A stretch of 64,000 bases of DNA. It comes from Kushneria phosphatilytica (lineage in GTDB: Bacteria > Pseudomonadota > Gammaproteobacteria > Pseudomonadales > Halomonadaceae). Every line of letters begins with the position of its first letter. Position 1 is the first letter of the stretch. The stretch lies in contig NZ_CP043420.1 in assembly GCF_008247605.1 (NCBI RefSeq), positions 1,116,001-1,180,000 of the forward strand, in the 5' to 3' direction. Shown here piece after piece: positions 38,169 to 46,497 of the stretch. The notes below the pieces were generated by a model. It saw nothing but the letters and a program-made list of their open reading frames with translations. It did not search any database and was not told the origin of the DNA. A program made the translations under genes and the position numbers.

Positions 38169-38636
38169 ATGAACATGATGTCTTCCACTACACCTCGACT
38201 GCCACTGGGGCTGGGGCTGGCAGGGCTGCTGCCCTTTGTGCTCTGTGCCGCGGTCGTGGTGCTGGCAGGGTTGCCATGGCAGGCCATTGCCATGCAGGCT
38301 TTTCTCTATTACAGCGCCGTGATTCTCTCCTTCCTGGGCGGTATTCACTGGGGTGTAGCCATGAGCCTCGATCAGGGCGGCAGCACGGAGTTCAATGGCC
38401 GCATGGTTATGGCCATGGCTCCAAGTCTGATCGCCTGGCCCTCACTGATGCTCGATGCCCGTTTCGCTCTGCTGGCGCTGATGGCCGGCTTTCTGCTGGT
38501 GCGGCTGTACGAGCGTCAGAGCGATAGCGTTGCGCGCTTGCCTGGCTGGTATCTGGCCCTGCGCACGCTGTTGACCGTAGTCGTGGTGCTGACCCATCTG
38601 GTGCTGGTGATCTGGTTGTCGCTGTTGCCGGTCTGA
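38169..38636 (+). CDS. DUF3429 family membrane protein
   Basis: The 155-residue protein has about five hydrophobic segments and the DUF3429 signature YYSAVILSFLGGIHWGVAM. Start MNMMSS is chosen because AGGAG lies about nine bases upstream and longer versions are Cys/Arg-rich and unlike the family. It is 76 bases downstream of rmlB and converges with rsmE. No function is known. Confidence 0.8.
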   Translation: MNMMSSTTPRLPLGLGLAGLLPFVLCAAVVVLAGLPWQAIAMQAFLYYSAVILSFLGGIHWGVAMSLDQGGSTEFNGRMVMAMAPSLIAWPSLMLDARFALLALMAGFLLVRLYERQSDSVARLPGWYLALRTLLTVVVVLTHLVLVIWLSLLPV

Positions 38637-38650
38637 CGTGGTTTCAGGGA

Positions 38651-39370
38651 TCAGAAGAGCCGTGCCAGTAATGCCACCACGGCGGTTTCCACCCGCAGAA
38701 TACGCTCGCCCAGATGGATACCCTCGAACCCGGCAGCCAGCAAACGCTCGACTTCGTAGTCGACAAATCCACCTTCCGGCCCGATGGCCAGGGTGACCGG
38801 CGAATCAAGGGGCAATTGACGGGGACAGGCCGAGGATTGCCCGGGATGTGCCAGCAATGCCCGGCGATTCTCGATCAGGTTTGGGAGCGTATCTTCCACG
38901 AAAGGGCGAAAACGCGGTGCCATATGAATGCGGGGCAGTCGGGTATCGCGCGCCTGTTCCAGTCCCAGTATCAGATGGTCGTGGATACGTGACACGCTCA
39001 ACTCCGGTGACTGCCAGAAGCTTTTCTCGACCCGGGCGGTATGGAGCAGCGTCAGTTCCTTGACCCCTAGTGCAGCAATGTTTTCCAGCGTACGTGCCAG
39101 CATGCGTGGGCGGGGCAGGGCCAGCAATACATGAACCGGGAGGGCCGCTGGCGGTGTTTGATCCAGTGCGTCAAACGTAAGCTCGACGGCATCGCTGGAC
39201 AGTTCGGTGATGATGGCGCGACCGATACCGCCTTCTTCGACCCCGACCATTAGTGTGTCGCCTTGTCTGGCTCGATGGACGTCATGCAGGTGGCGAAGAC
39301 GGCGTGGGTCCGTAACCCGAGCGGTATTCGGTGAGTACTGTTCCTCTGGCTTGAGCAACAACAGGTTCAT
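38651..39370 (-). CDS. rsmE: 16S rRNA m3U1498 methyltransferase RsmE
   Basis: RsmE methylates N3 of U1498 in the 30S decoding region. The 239-residue SPOUT enzyme has an N-terminal PUA-like domain (RRLRHLHDVHRARQGDTL) and the knot motifs VTLAIGPEGGFVDYEVE and LGERILRVETAVVALLARL that hold AdoMet. Start MNLLLLKPE matches the family; the 12 codons upstream do not. The ribosome-binding site is weak. purD starts about 180 bases away on the other strand. Confidence 0.95.
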   Translation of the reverse strand: MNLLLLKPEEQYSPNTARVTDPRRLRHLHDVHRARQGDTLMVGVEEGGIGRAIITELSSDAVELTFDALDQTPPAALPVHVLLALPRPRMLARTLENIAALGVKELTLLHTARVEKSFWQSPELSVSRIHDHLILGLEQARDTRLPRIHMAPRFRPFVEDTLPNLIENRRALLAHPGQSSACPRQLPLDSPVTLAIGPEGGFVDYEVERLLAAGFEGIHLGERILRVETAVVALLARLF

Positions 39371-39553
39371 GGGGCGCTCGCTTGAAGGGTGTCTGCAGCC
39401 CCCCATGATAACCTGCTGTCATCATTGCTGCCCGGGTGGGGCCTGTGACTGCGTGGCGGATCACCGGGTGGCCTGACATAATGAGCACCATTTGACACAA
39501 CGGTTTGCAATACGCGGGCACACTCCGTGTGCCCCTCGACAGGATGGGACGTC

Positions 39554-40837
39554 ATGAAGGTTCTGATCATTGGCGGCGGAGGCCGTGAGCACGCCCTGGC
39601 GTGGAAAATCGTGCAATCGACACGGGTCGAGCGTGTCTGGGTTGCACCGGGCAATGCCGGGACTGCTCGCGAACCCGGTGTAGCCAATGCGGATGTAGCC
39701 GCTACCGATCTTGAAGGATTGGTGGCCTTTGCCAGCGATCACGCCATCGATCTGACTATCGTGGGGCCCGAAGCACCTTTGGTGGCCGGTGTAGTGGATC
39801 GTTTCCGTGGGGCCGGGCTGGCCATCTTCGGGCCGACGCAGGCAGCGGCTCGTCTGGAAGGGTCCAAGGCCTTCAGCAAGGATTTCCTGGCGCGCCATGA
39901 TATTCCCACGGCGCAGTATCGCAGCTTTACCGATCTCGATGAGGCGCTCGATTATCTGCATCAGCAGGGCGCGCCGATCGTGATCAAGGCCGATGGGCTG
40001 GCTGCCGGCAAGGGCGTGGTGGTTGCCATGACGCTGGATGAAGCCGAGGCGGCAATTCGTGACATGCTCTCCGGTAATGCCTTCGGCGATGCCGGTGCTC
40101 GCGTGGTCATTGAGGAGTACCTTGAAGGCGAAGAGGCCAGTTTCATTGTCATGGCCGATGGTGAGCATGTGCTGCCGCTGGCCACCAGTCAGGATCACAA
40201 GCGGGCTTATGATGATGATCAGGGGCCCAATACCGGTGGGATGGGCGCTTATTCACCGGCCCCGGTCGTCAGTGAGGCGGTTCATCAGCGCATCATGGAT
40301 GAGGTCATTACCCCTACCATTGCCGGTATGGCGAGTGAAGGCTGTCCTTATACCGGCTTTCTGTATGCCGGTTTGATGATCACCCCCGAGGGGGCGCCGA
40401 AAGTCATCGAATTCAACTGCCGCTTCGGCGACCCCGAGGCTCAGCCGATCCTGATGCGACTACGCAGTGATCTCATGGAGCACTGTCTGGCAGCCCTCGA
40501 GAGTCGACTCGATGGCCAGACCTGCGAGTGGGATGAGCGTGCTGCCGTCGGGGTGGTGCTGGCTGCCGGCGGCTATCCGGGCAGTTATCGCAAGGGCGTG
40601 CCGATTCAGGGCATGGAAGCCTGCGAGGCAGAAGGCCGTCGGGTCTTCCAGGCCGGTACTGCCGAAAGCGAGGCCGGCGGTGTAGTCAGTAGCGGCGGTC
40701 GCGTACTGTGCGTCACGGCATTGGGCGAGGATGTGCAGGCTGCCCGCGATCGTGCCTATGATGGACTGAAGGCCATTCGCATGGAGGATGGCTTCTATCG
40801 GCGGGATATTGCGCATCGGGCGTTGAACCGCGGCTGA
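39554..40837 (+). CDS. purD: Phosphoribosylamine-glycine ligase
   Basis: PurD joins phosphoribosylamine and glycine using ATP to give GAR in purine synthesis. The 427-residue ATP-grasp enzyme begins MKVLIIGGGGREHALAWK and contains KADGLAAGKGVVVAM, DHKRAYDDDQGPNTGGMGAY and EFNCRFGDPEAQPIL. AGGATGGGAC precedes the start. The usual partner purH is not adjacent. Confidence 0.97.
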   Translation: MKVLIIGGGGREHALAWKIVQSTRVERVWVAPGNAGTAREPGVANADVAATDLEGLVAFASDHAIDLTIVGPEAPLVAGVVDRFRGAGLAIFGPTQAAARLEGSKAFSKDFLARHDIPTAQYRSFTDLDEALDYLHQQGAPIVIKADGLAAGKGVVVAMTLDEAEAAIRDMLSGNAFGDAGARVVIEEYLEGEEASFIVMADGEHVLPLATSQDHKRAYDDDQGPNTGGMGAYSPAPVVSEAVHQRIMDEVITPTIAGMASEGCPYTGFLYAGLMITPEGAPKVIEFNCRFGDPEAQPILMRLRSDLMEHCLAALESRLDGQTCEWDERAAVGVVLAAGGYPGSYRKGVPIQGMEACEAEGRRVFQAGTAESEAGGVVSSGGRVLCVTALGEDVQAARDRAYDGLKAIRMEDGFYRRDIAHRALNRG

Positions 40838-40922
40838 GGACTTTATCGGCTGCCGCCATGTTGACGTTCGTCGGGACGTGCTCCGGCACGTTGTCGGAGT
40901 ACGTCGAGCGAGGAGAGGGGTC

Positions 40923-41795
40923 ATGTCGCGCGAATATCCCATCGTTGCCGTGACCGGGTCATCCGGAGCGGGCACTACTACGGTGCGGCGGGCCTTTGAG
41001 CGCATGTTTGCGCGCGAGGCCATTCACGCCGCTTTCGTCGATGGCGATGCTTTCCACCGTTACTCTCGTGATGATCTGGCACGCATTTTTGAGCAGGAGC
41101 CGGAGCGCAAACACGAGCTATCGCATTTTGCGGTCGAAGCCAATCTGCTTGATCGACTGGAAAATCTGTTCATCGAATATGGCGAACAGGGCACCGGTAT
41201 CTATCGGCAGTATATTCATGCCGAAGACAAGCGCATGCTCGAGCAGGGCTATCGAGTAGGGACTTTCACCGAATGGCAGTCGCTGCCGGGCGGCACTGAT
41301 CTGTTGTTCTATGAAGGACTACATGGCGGGCTGGTGTCGGAACATCATGACATCGCCCGTCATGTCGATCTGCTGGTGGGAGTGACGCCGACGGTCAATC
41401 TGGAGTGGATCCAGAAGATTGACCGCGATATCAACATGCGTGGTTACTCTCATGAGGCGGTAGTCGATACCATCCTGGGCCGGATGCATGATTATGTGCG
41501 GCATATCCTGCCGCAGTTCTCACGCACTCATATCAACTTCCAGCGGGTGCCGAGTGTGGACACTTCCAACCCGTTCGAACCCCAGGCGATCCCTTCCGAT
41601 GCCGAATCCTTTGTGGTCATTCGGTTTCGGGATCGCACCAGTGCCGATTTCCCTTACCTGTTGACGATGCTGCGTGATGCCTTCATGACACGGCCCAATA
41701 CTCTTGTGGTGCCGGGCTCCCAGATGCCACTGGCCATCGAGCTGATTCTGGCGCCGCGAGTGGAGCAACTGCTGGCGCAGCGTCGCTTCCGCTGA
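40923..41795 (+). CDS. prkB: Phosphoribulokinase family protein
   Basis: The 290-residue protein belongs to the class I phosphoribulokinase family (E. coli PrkB-like). It has the P-loop GSSGAGTTTVRRAF, HRYSRDD near the substrate site and FYEGLHGG. True phosphoribulokinase makes ribulose 1,5-bisphosphate for RuBisCO, but no Calvin-cycle gene is near and the heterotrophic versions have no assigned role. GGAGAGGGG precedes the start. The gene is followed by the HIT gene after about 190 bases. Confidence 0.9.
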   Translation: MSREYPIVAVTGSSGAGTTTVRRAFERMFAREAIHAAFVDGDAFHRYSRDDLARIFEQEPERKHELSHFAVEANLLDRLENLFIEYGEQGTGIYRQYIHAEDKRMLEQGYRVGTFTEWQSLPGGTDLLFYEGLHGGLVSEHHDIARHVDLLVGVTPTVNLEWIQKIDRDINMRGYSHEAVVDTILGRMHDYVRHILPQFSRTHINFQRVPSVDTSNPFEPQAIPSDAESFVVIRFRDRTSADFPYLLTMLRDAFMTRPNTLVVPGSQMPLAIELILAPRVEQLLAQRRFR

Positions 41796-41983
41796 CCGGA
41801 TGAGATCCGAACTGCGCTTTTGGCGCTATTGTCAGCTGATTATGAAGACACTGTTGAGGTGATGGCGTTCACAGGTACTGACATGAAGGCAGGAGTGCCC
41901 TGCCTGCCATCGTCGCCATTCACCCGATCAGTAGTGTTAATGTGACGGCTTGTCGTCTCAATTCAGCCACTTCCGGAGTTGCC

Positions 41984-42325
41984 ATGGCCACGCTTTTCGA
42001 TCAGATCATCAATCGCGAGATTCCCGCCGAGATTGTCTTTGAAGACGACCAGGTGCTGGCGTTCAACGATATCAATCCTCAGGCGCCCACCCATGTTTTG
42101 ATCATTCCGAAGAAACCGATCGCCACACTCAATGACATCACCGAGGATGATCTGGAACTGGTCGGTCGGCTGCATCTGACCGCGGCGCACATCGCTCGTG
42201 AACGTGGCATCGCGGAAGAAGGCTACCGGGTAGTCATGAACTGCAACGAGTATGGTGGTCAGACTGTTTACCATATTCATCTGCACCTGATGGGCGGTCG
42301 TCGCTTTACCTGGCCGGCCGGTTGA
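41984..42325 (+). CDS. HIT family nucleotide-binding protein (HinT-like)
   Basis: The 113-residue protein has the histidine triad HIHLHLMGGR (His97, His99, His101) and the N-terminal MATLFDQIINREIPAEIVFEDD of the HinT branch. These enzymes hydrolyse phosphoramidates such as adenosine-5'-phosphoramidate. CCGGAG lies five bases before the start. In Pseudomonas a HIT gene neighbours coq7 and speD, as it does here. Confidence 0.94.
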   Translation: MATLFDQIINREIPAEIVFEDDQVLAFNDINPQAPTHVLIIPKKPIATLNDITEDDLELVGRLHLTAAHIARERGIAEEGYRVVMNCNEYGGQTVYHIHLHLMGGRRFTWPAG

Positions 42326-42508
42326 ACTCGCAGTTGCCGGTGTTGAAGCGCGTCGTTGCATCATGGCGCATGCGTTATAACAGGGATTGTCGCTGAGCGT
42401 TGTGACCGCGACGCCCGATGTCGCTCGGCATTAGGGGTTTTTCTGCAGCAAAAGTGGTATCGCGGATATTGGTCAGACTGGAATACGTGATTCACGCAAG
42501 GAGGGACG

Positions 42509-43150
42509 ATGACACGTCAATGGCGAACCCGGGACCGCTGGATAATTCAGCTCGATGGTATGCTGCGCACCCTGGTGCCTGGCGCTCTGGTGCCAATACG
42601 ACCTTCACCGGCGCTGGGTGCCGGTGATACGGCTGCGGGTCGACTTGAGCGCCGCCAGATCATTTCACTGATGCGTTTCAATCACAGCAGTGGCATTTGT
42701 ACCCAGGGGCATTACCACGGTCAGGGGCTGATGGCCCGTAACGCCATTATCGGTCAGCGAATTTCGGATGCCGCTGATGATCAACGTGACCACCTGGCCT
42801 GGTGCGAGGGGCGGCTGAAGGAACTGGGTGCCCATACCAGTCCCCTCAATCCGTTATACTACGCTGCCTCATTTGGCGTCGGGGTCATGGTGGGCAGAAT
42901 CAGTGATCCGATCAGCCTGGGATTCATTCACGCCGGTTCCGAACTGGCGACGACCCGTCTGGAAACCCAGTTGCGGTATCTGCCCGGAGGCGACCAGCGC
43001 TCGCGGGCTATCCTTGAACGCATGCGCGATGACAAGGTGCACCATGCCTACACTGCCCTGGAAGCTGGCGGGCGGCGTTTGCCTGCTCCGTTGCGCTGGG
43101 GATTATCGAAGGTGGCCGGCGCGATAGGGCCGGGCAAACGGCTGAGATAA
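42509..43150 (+). CDS. Coq7-like protein lacking diiron glutamate ligands
   Basis: The 213-residue protein is clearly a homologue of Coq7 (3-demethoxyubiquinol 3-hydroxylase) along its whole length, including DHLAWCEGRLKELG, LNPLYYAASFGVGV and TALEAGGRRLPAP. Coq7 binds two irons with four Glu and two His. In the Pseudomonas enzyme I recall these at 64, 94, 97, 146, 178 and 181. The corresponding residues here, at a constant offset of two, are Gly62, Gln92, His95, Ser144, Lys176 and His179. Both histidines are kept and all four glutamates are lost, so diiron hydroxylase activity is not expected. The reading frame is intact with GGAGGG upstream. It sits in the usual coq7 neighbourhood between HIT and speD, with an AI-2E permease inserted. 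It may be a scaffold or a repurposed protein. Confidence 0.85.
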   Translation: MTRQWRTRDRWIIQLDGMLRTLVPGALVPIRPSPALGAGDTAAGRLERRQIISLMRFNHSSGICTQGHYHGQGLMARNAIIGQRISDAADDQRDHLAWCEGRLKELGAHTSPLNPLYYAASFGVGVMVGRISDPISLGFIHAGSELATTRLETQLRYLPGGDQRSRAILERMRDDKVHHAYTALEAGGRRLPAPLRWGLSKVAGAIGPGKRLR

Positions 43151-43232
43151 GTGCCCTGGGCAAATTCAGCGGCGCCGTCGGGCACTGGGACCGCGAATTG
43201 CACGACTGCCGGGTTGCCCCGGCAATGACGTG

Positions 43233-44291
43233 TCATCGGGGGCGTTCGCTGTCTGTCTCGGTGGCCAGTAGATCCCATGCCGAGATGAAAAGCGCGGCAA
43301 TCAGCGGGCCGATGACAAAGCCATTGATACCGAACAGAGCCATGCCGCCCAGAGTGGAAATCAGGACGACATAGTCCGGCAGCTTGGTATCCTTGCCGAC
43401 CAGAATCGGGCGCAATACATTATCTACCATCCCGATGACCAGTACGCCCACCGCAATCAGAATGACTCCGCGCCCGATGTCTCCGATGGCCATCAGCCAG
43501 ATGGCCACAGGCGCCCAGATCAGCCCGGCACCGATGGCAGGCAACAATGACAGAAAGGCCATTACGACCCCCCACAGCAGGGGTGCCTCGATCCCAAGTA
43601 GCCAGAAAGCAATCCCCCCCAGGGCGCCCTGGGTGGCGGCCACGATGATATTGCCCTTGACGGTGGCGCGGGTAACGGCGATGAACTTGCTCAAAAGCTG
43701 ATGTTTCTGGCGTGGGCTCAGCGGAATGGCCTGGCGAATACGCCGGGCAAGCGTTACGCCGTCACGTAGCAGGAAAAACAGCAGATAGAGCATGACCCCG
43801 AAACTGATCACGAACTGCAGGGTATTCTGACCGATATTGACGGCCTGGCCGGCAAGAAACTGACTGCCCTGCATGGCCCCTGCCGAGAGGCGATCGCGCA
43901 GGCCGGAAAAATCGCCGATACCGACGCCTTGCAGCCATTGTTGCACCGTGGGGGGCAGGGCTGACCGAATCTGCTCTATCCAGAGTCCCAGGTTAAGGTC
44001 GCCCGAGCGTATCCGCTGATAGACGCTGGCACCTTCCTGTACCAGTGAGGCGGCAATGAAGATAACCGGAATGATGACAATGACCAGACAGATCATCAGG
44101 GTGGTAAAGGCTGCTGCATTGCGACGGCCCTGCCATAACCCGAGCATGCGCTGCTGAAGTGGCATGAACAGTAGCGCCAGAATGACACCCCAGAATATGG
44201 CGCTGAAGAAGGGCAGCAGAATCCAGCAGAAGGCGACCGAGACGCCTGCCAGCAACAAACCGAAAAATCGGCGATCAACCGGTTTATCCAT
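43233..44291 (-). CDS. AI-2E family transporter (YdiK/PerM-like)
   Basis: The 352-residue membrane protein has the AI-2E/PerM family layout: two N-terminal helices, a soluble loop (EGASVYQRIRSGDLN), and a C-terminal block of helices with LGGMALFGINGFVIGPLIAALFI. Members of this family export diverse small molecules or act as Na+/H+ antiporters; the substrate here is unknown. GGAG lies eight bases before the ATG. It is downstream of speD on the same strand with 88 bases between, including a 7-bp GCAA-loop hairpin. Confidence 0.88.
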   Translation of the reverse strand: MDKPVDRRFFGLLLAGVSVAFCWILLPFFSAIFWGVILALLFMPLQQRMLGLWQGRRNAAAFTTLMICLVIVIIPVIFIAASLVQEGASVYQRIRSGDLNLGLWIEQIRSALPPTVQQWLQGVGIGDFSGLRDRLSAGAMQGSQFLAGQAVNIGQNTLQFVISFGVMLYLLFFLLRDGVTLARRIRQAIPLSPRQKHQLLSKFIAVTRATVKGNIIVAATQGALGGIAFWLLGIEAPLLWGVVMAFLSLLPAIGAGLIWAPVAIWLMAIGDIGRGVILIAVGVLVIGMVDNVLRPILVGKDTKLPDYVVLISTLGGMALFGINGFVIGPLIAALFISAWDLLATETDSERPR

Positions 44292-44379
44292 TTATGCGCT
44301 CCGGTATGTACCCTGATGGGCAAGTGCCCGGCCGCAAGGCCGGGACCGGGCTGTAGGGCATCGTCTGCAGACGAAAACC

Positions 44380-45174
44380 TCAGTCCATGTTGCGCGAATA
44401 GAAGATTTCCAGCATCTCGCGTCGCAGGCGGCGCTCGATATCGTCGGCTTCTTCGAAGGAGAGATCGCGTCGCGATGTGCCGAACAGATAATTATCGAGG
44501 TTGAAGTCCTTCAGCAGCATCTTGGTGTGAAAAAGATTCTCCTGATAGACATTGACGTCGGTCATCTGATAGGCGCGCTTGGTATCCTCGGCAATGTAGT
44601 CCTGAATCGAGGCAATGTCGTGATCAATGAACAGCTTGCGGCCATCGACATCACGGGTAAAGCCGCGAACCCGGTAGTCGGTGGTCACGATATCGGAGTC
44701 GAAGCTGTGAATCAGATAGTTGAGGGCCTTGAGCGGTGAAATCATCCCGCAGGTCGAGACATCAATATCCAGTCGGAAGGTACTGATGCCGTTATCCGGA
44801 TGCGACTCTGGGTAGGTGTGTACCGTCACGTGGCTCTTGTCGAGATGCCCCACCACGGTTTCCGGCAGCGGTCCGGGACCGGGTTCGATATGTTCGGCCT
44901 CCTCCTGATCAAGCTCATGCTCTGCAATCAGCAGGGTGACGCTGGCGCCATGGGGCTCGTAATCCTGACGCGCCACATTAAGAACATGGGCGCCGATGAT
45001 ATTGCTGACATCGCGCAGTATCTGAGTCAGGCGCTCGGCGTTGTACAGCTCATCGATATAATCGATATAGGCGAGGCGCTGCTCTTCCGTCTTCGCGTAA
45101 CAAATGTCGTAGATGTTGAAGCTCAGCGAGCTGGTCAGGTTGTTGAACCCATGGAGTCGGAGCTTGCTGGTCAA
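44380..45174 (-). CDS. speD: S-adenosylmethionine decarboxylase proenzyme (class 1A)
   Basis: SpeD makes decarboxylated AdoMet, the aminopropyl donor for spermidine. The 264-residue proenzyme matches E. coli SpeD in length and sequence. Self-cleavage is expected between Lys113 and Ser114 ([15 protein letters not shown]) to form the pyruvoyl cofactor, with Cys142 in STCGM as proton donor. I chose a TTG start because GGGAGG lies seven bases upstream and it gives [12 protein letters not shown] like the family. A GTG seven codons earlier has no ribosome-binding site and the SD would lie inside the gene. speE is not adjacent. Confidence 0.95.
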   Translation of the reverse strand: MTSKLRLHGFNNLTSSLSFNIYDICYAKTEEQRLAYIDYIDELYNAERLTQILRDVSNIIGAHVLNVARQDYEPHGASVTLLIAEHELDQEEAEHIEPGPGPLPETVVGHLDKSHVTVHTYPESHPDNGISTFRLDIDVSTCGMISPLKALNYLIHSFDSDIVTTDYRVRGFTRDVDGRKLFIDHDIASIQDYIAEDTKRAYQMTDVNVYQENLFHTKMLLKDFNLDNYLFGTSRRDLSFEEADDIERRLRREMLEIFYSRNMD

Positions 45175-45333
45175 TTCCGAACCTCCCGATTGCACGGCGG
45201 TGGTTCACCCGACGAGCTGGCGTCGGAACCCGGACAGGCAGGGAAAGTCGATATGCACCTTCCCCTGCAAGGCCGCGTATTATGCACAGGCTGGGGCAGT
45301 GTTGCACCTGTTCTCGCCAGCCGGCCTGTTGAT

Positions 45334-45759
45334 TCAGGCGCCTGCCTCGCGAATCTCGAAGTCATGGCTGATCTCGACCCCGCCACGCTCGAGCATCAAA
45401 GAGGCACTGCAGTATTTCTCTGCCGAGAGTTCGACAGCCCGTTTGACGCGTTCTTCCTTCAGGCTGCGTCCGGTGACCACAAAGTGAATGTGGATGCGAG
45501 TAAAGACCGCCGGTGTCGAGTCGGCCCGTTCGGCTTCGATCTCGGCAACGCAATCGGTGACATCGGCTCGCGCTTTTTCAAGGATGTTGATGACATCATA
45601 GGATGTACAGCCGCCCAGCCCCATCAGCAACATTTCCATCGGACGAGGGCCGGTATTACGGCCACCATTATCGGGGTTGCCATCGATGACAACAGCATGT
45701 CCGCTGCCTGATTCGGTGACGAACTGACGGCCATCGGTCCATTTGACGCGCGCTTTCAT
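45334..45759 (-). CDS. OsmC family protein (YhfA-like)
   Basis: The 141-residue protein has the OsmC fold with the two conserved cysteines, Cys51 (GLGGCTSYDV) and Cys117 (SAEKYCSAS), which act as a peroxidase pair in characterised members. It belongs to the YhfA subgroup. Start MKARVKW was preferred over a longer frame because the extra residues are unlike the family. It lies upstream of speD on the same strand, as in Pseudomonas. Confidence 0.92.
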   Translation of the reverse strand: MKARVKWTDGRQFVTESGSGHAVVIDGNPDNGGRNTGPRPMEMLLMGLGGCTSYDVINILEKARADVTDCVAEIEAERADSTPAVFTRIHIHFVVTGRSLKEERVKRAVELSAEKYCSASLMLERGGVEISHDFEIREAGA

Positions 45760-45831
45760 TGCAATGCTGTCCTGTAATTGACAAGTGTAAGAGTCCGAAA
45801 TGACCGGCCGGTCTGCCCACACGGCACCCTG

Positions 45832-46497
45832 TTATCGGGAGAGGCGGGCATCAAGTCGAGCCAGTCGGTCGGGGGTGCCGATATCATCCCAGTCACCACG
45901 GTAATGATAACCACCTATCCGATTCTGCTGTATGGCCTCGGTGAGTAGTGGTGCCAGACGGCAGGGCTTGCCATCGGTCAGATGGGCGACCAGTGCAGGA
46001 TCGATCAGAGCGAGGCCGGCATAGGTCAGCTTTGGTATCCCCTCGGTGTGCAGTCTGTTGTGCGCATCCAGATGGAAATCTCCCTCGCGGTGCTGGAGAG
46101 GGTTATCAACCATGACCAGCTGGGCAAGATCGCCGGAGGCCAGGGTCAGTCGGGTGGGCTCAAGATCGCACCAGACATCCCCGTTGATCAGCACAAAAGG
46201 GGCTTCGCCCAGCAGTGGCAGGGCACGGCGAATCCCGCCAGCCGTTTCCAGCGGGCTGGCTTCACGACTCCAGTGGATATGGATGCCATATGTCTCGCCA
46301 TCCCCCAGCGCTGCGATCAGTTGCTCGGCCAGATGACTGACATTGATGACGACTTCCGTGATACCGGCGCGGCGCAACCGCTCGAGATGATGAACAATCA
46401 GCGGACGGCCACCGGCCTTTAACAGCGGTTTGGGCGTATGCTCGGTCAACGGACGCATGCGGCGCCCGAAACCGGCTGCCAGAATCATCGCTTTCAT
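45832..46497 (-). CDS. murU: N-acetylmuramate-1-phosphate uridylyltransferase MurU
   Basis: The 221-residue nucleotidyltransferase has the signature MILAAGFGRRMRPLTE with the downstream KPLL lysine, and VLINGDVWCDLEPT with a metal-binding Asp. In Pseudomonas MurU converts MurNAc-1-phosphate to UDP-MurNAc in a peptidoglycan recycling route that bypasses MurA and gives intrinsic fosfomycin tolerance. The start overlaps the stop of amgK by four bases, so the two recycling enzymes are co-translated. Confidence 0.93.
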   Translation of the reverse strand: MKAMILAAGFGRRMRPLTEHTPKPLLKAGGRPLIVHHLERLRRAGITEVVINVSHLAEQLIAALGDGETYGIHIHWSREASPLETAGGIRRALPLLGEAPFVLINGDVWCDLEPTRLTLASGDLAQLVMVDNPLQHREGDFHLDAHNRLHTEGIPKLTYAGLALIDPALVAHLTDGKPCRLAPLLTEAIQQNRIGGYHYRGDWDDIGTPDRLARLDARLSR

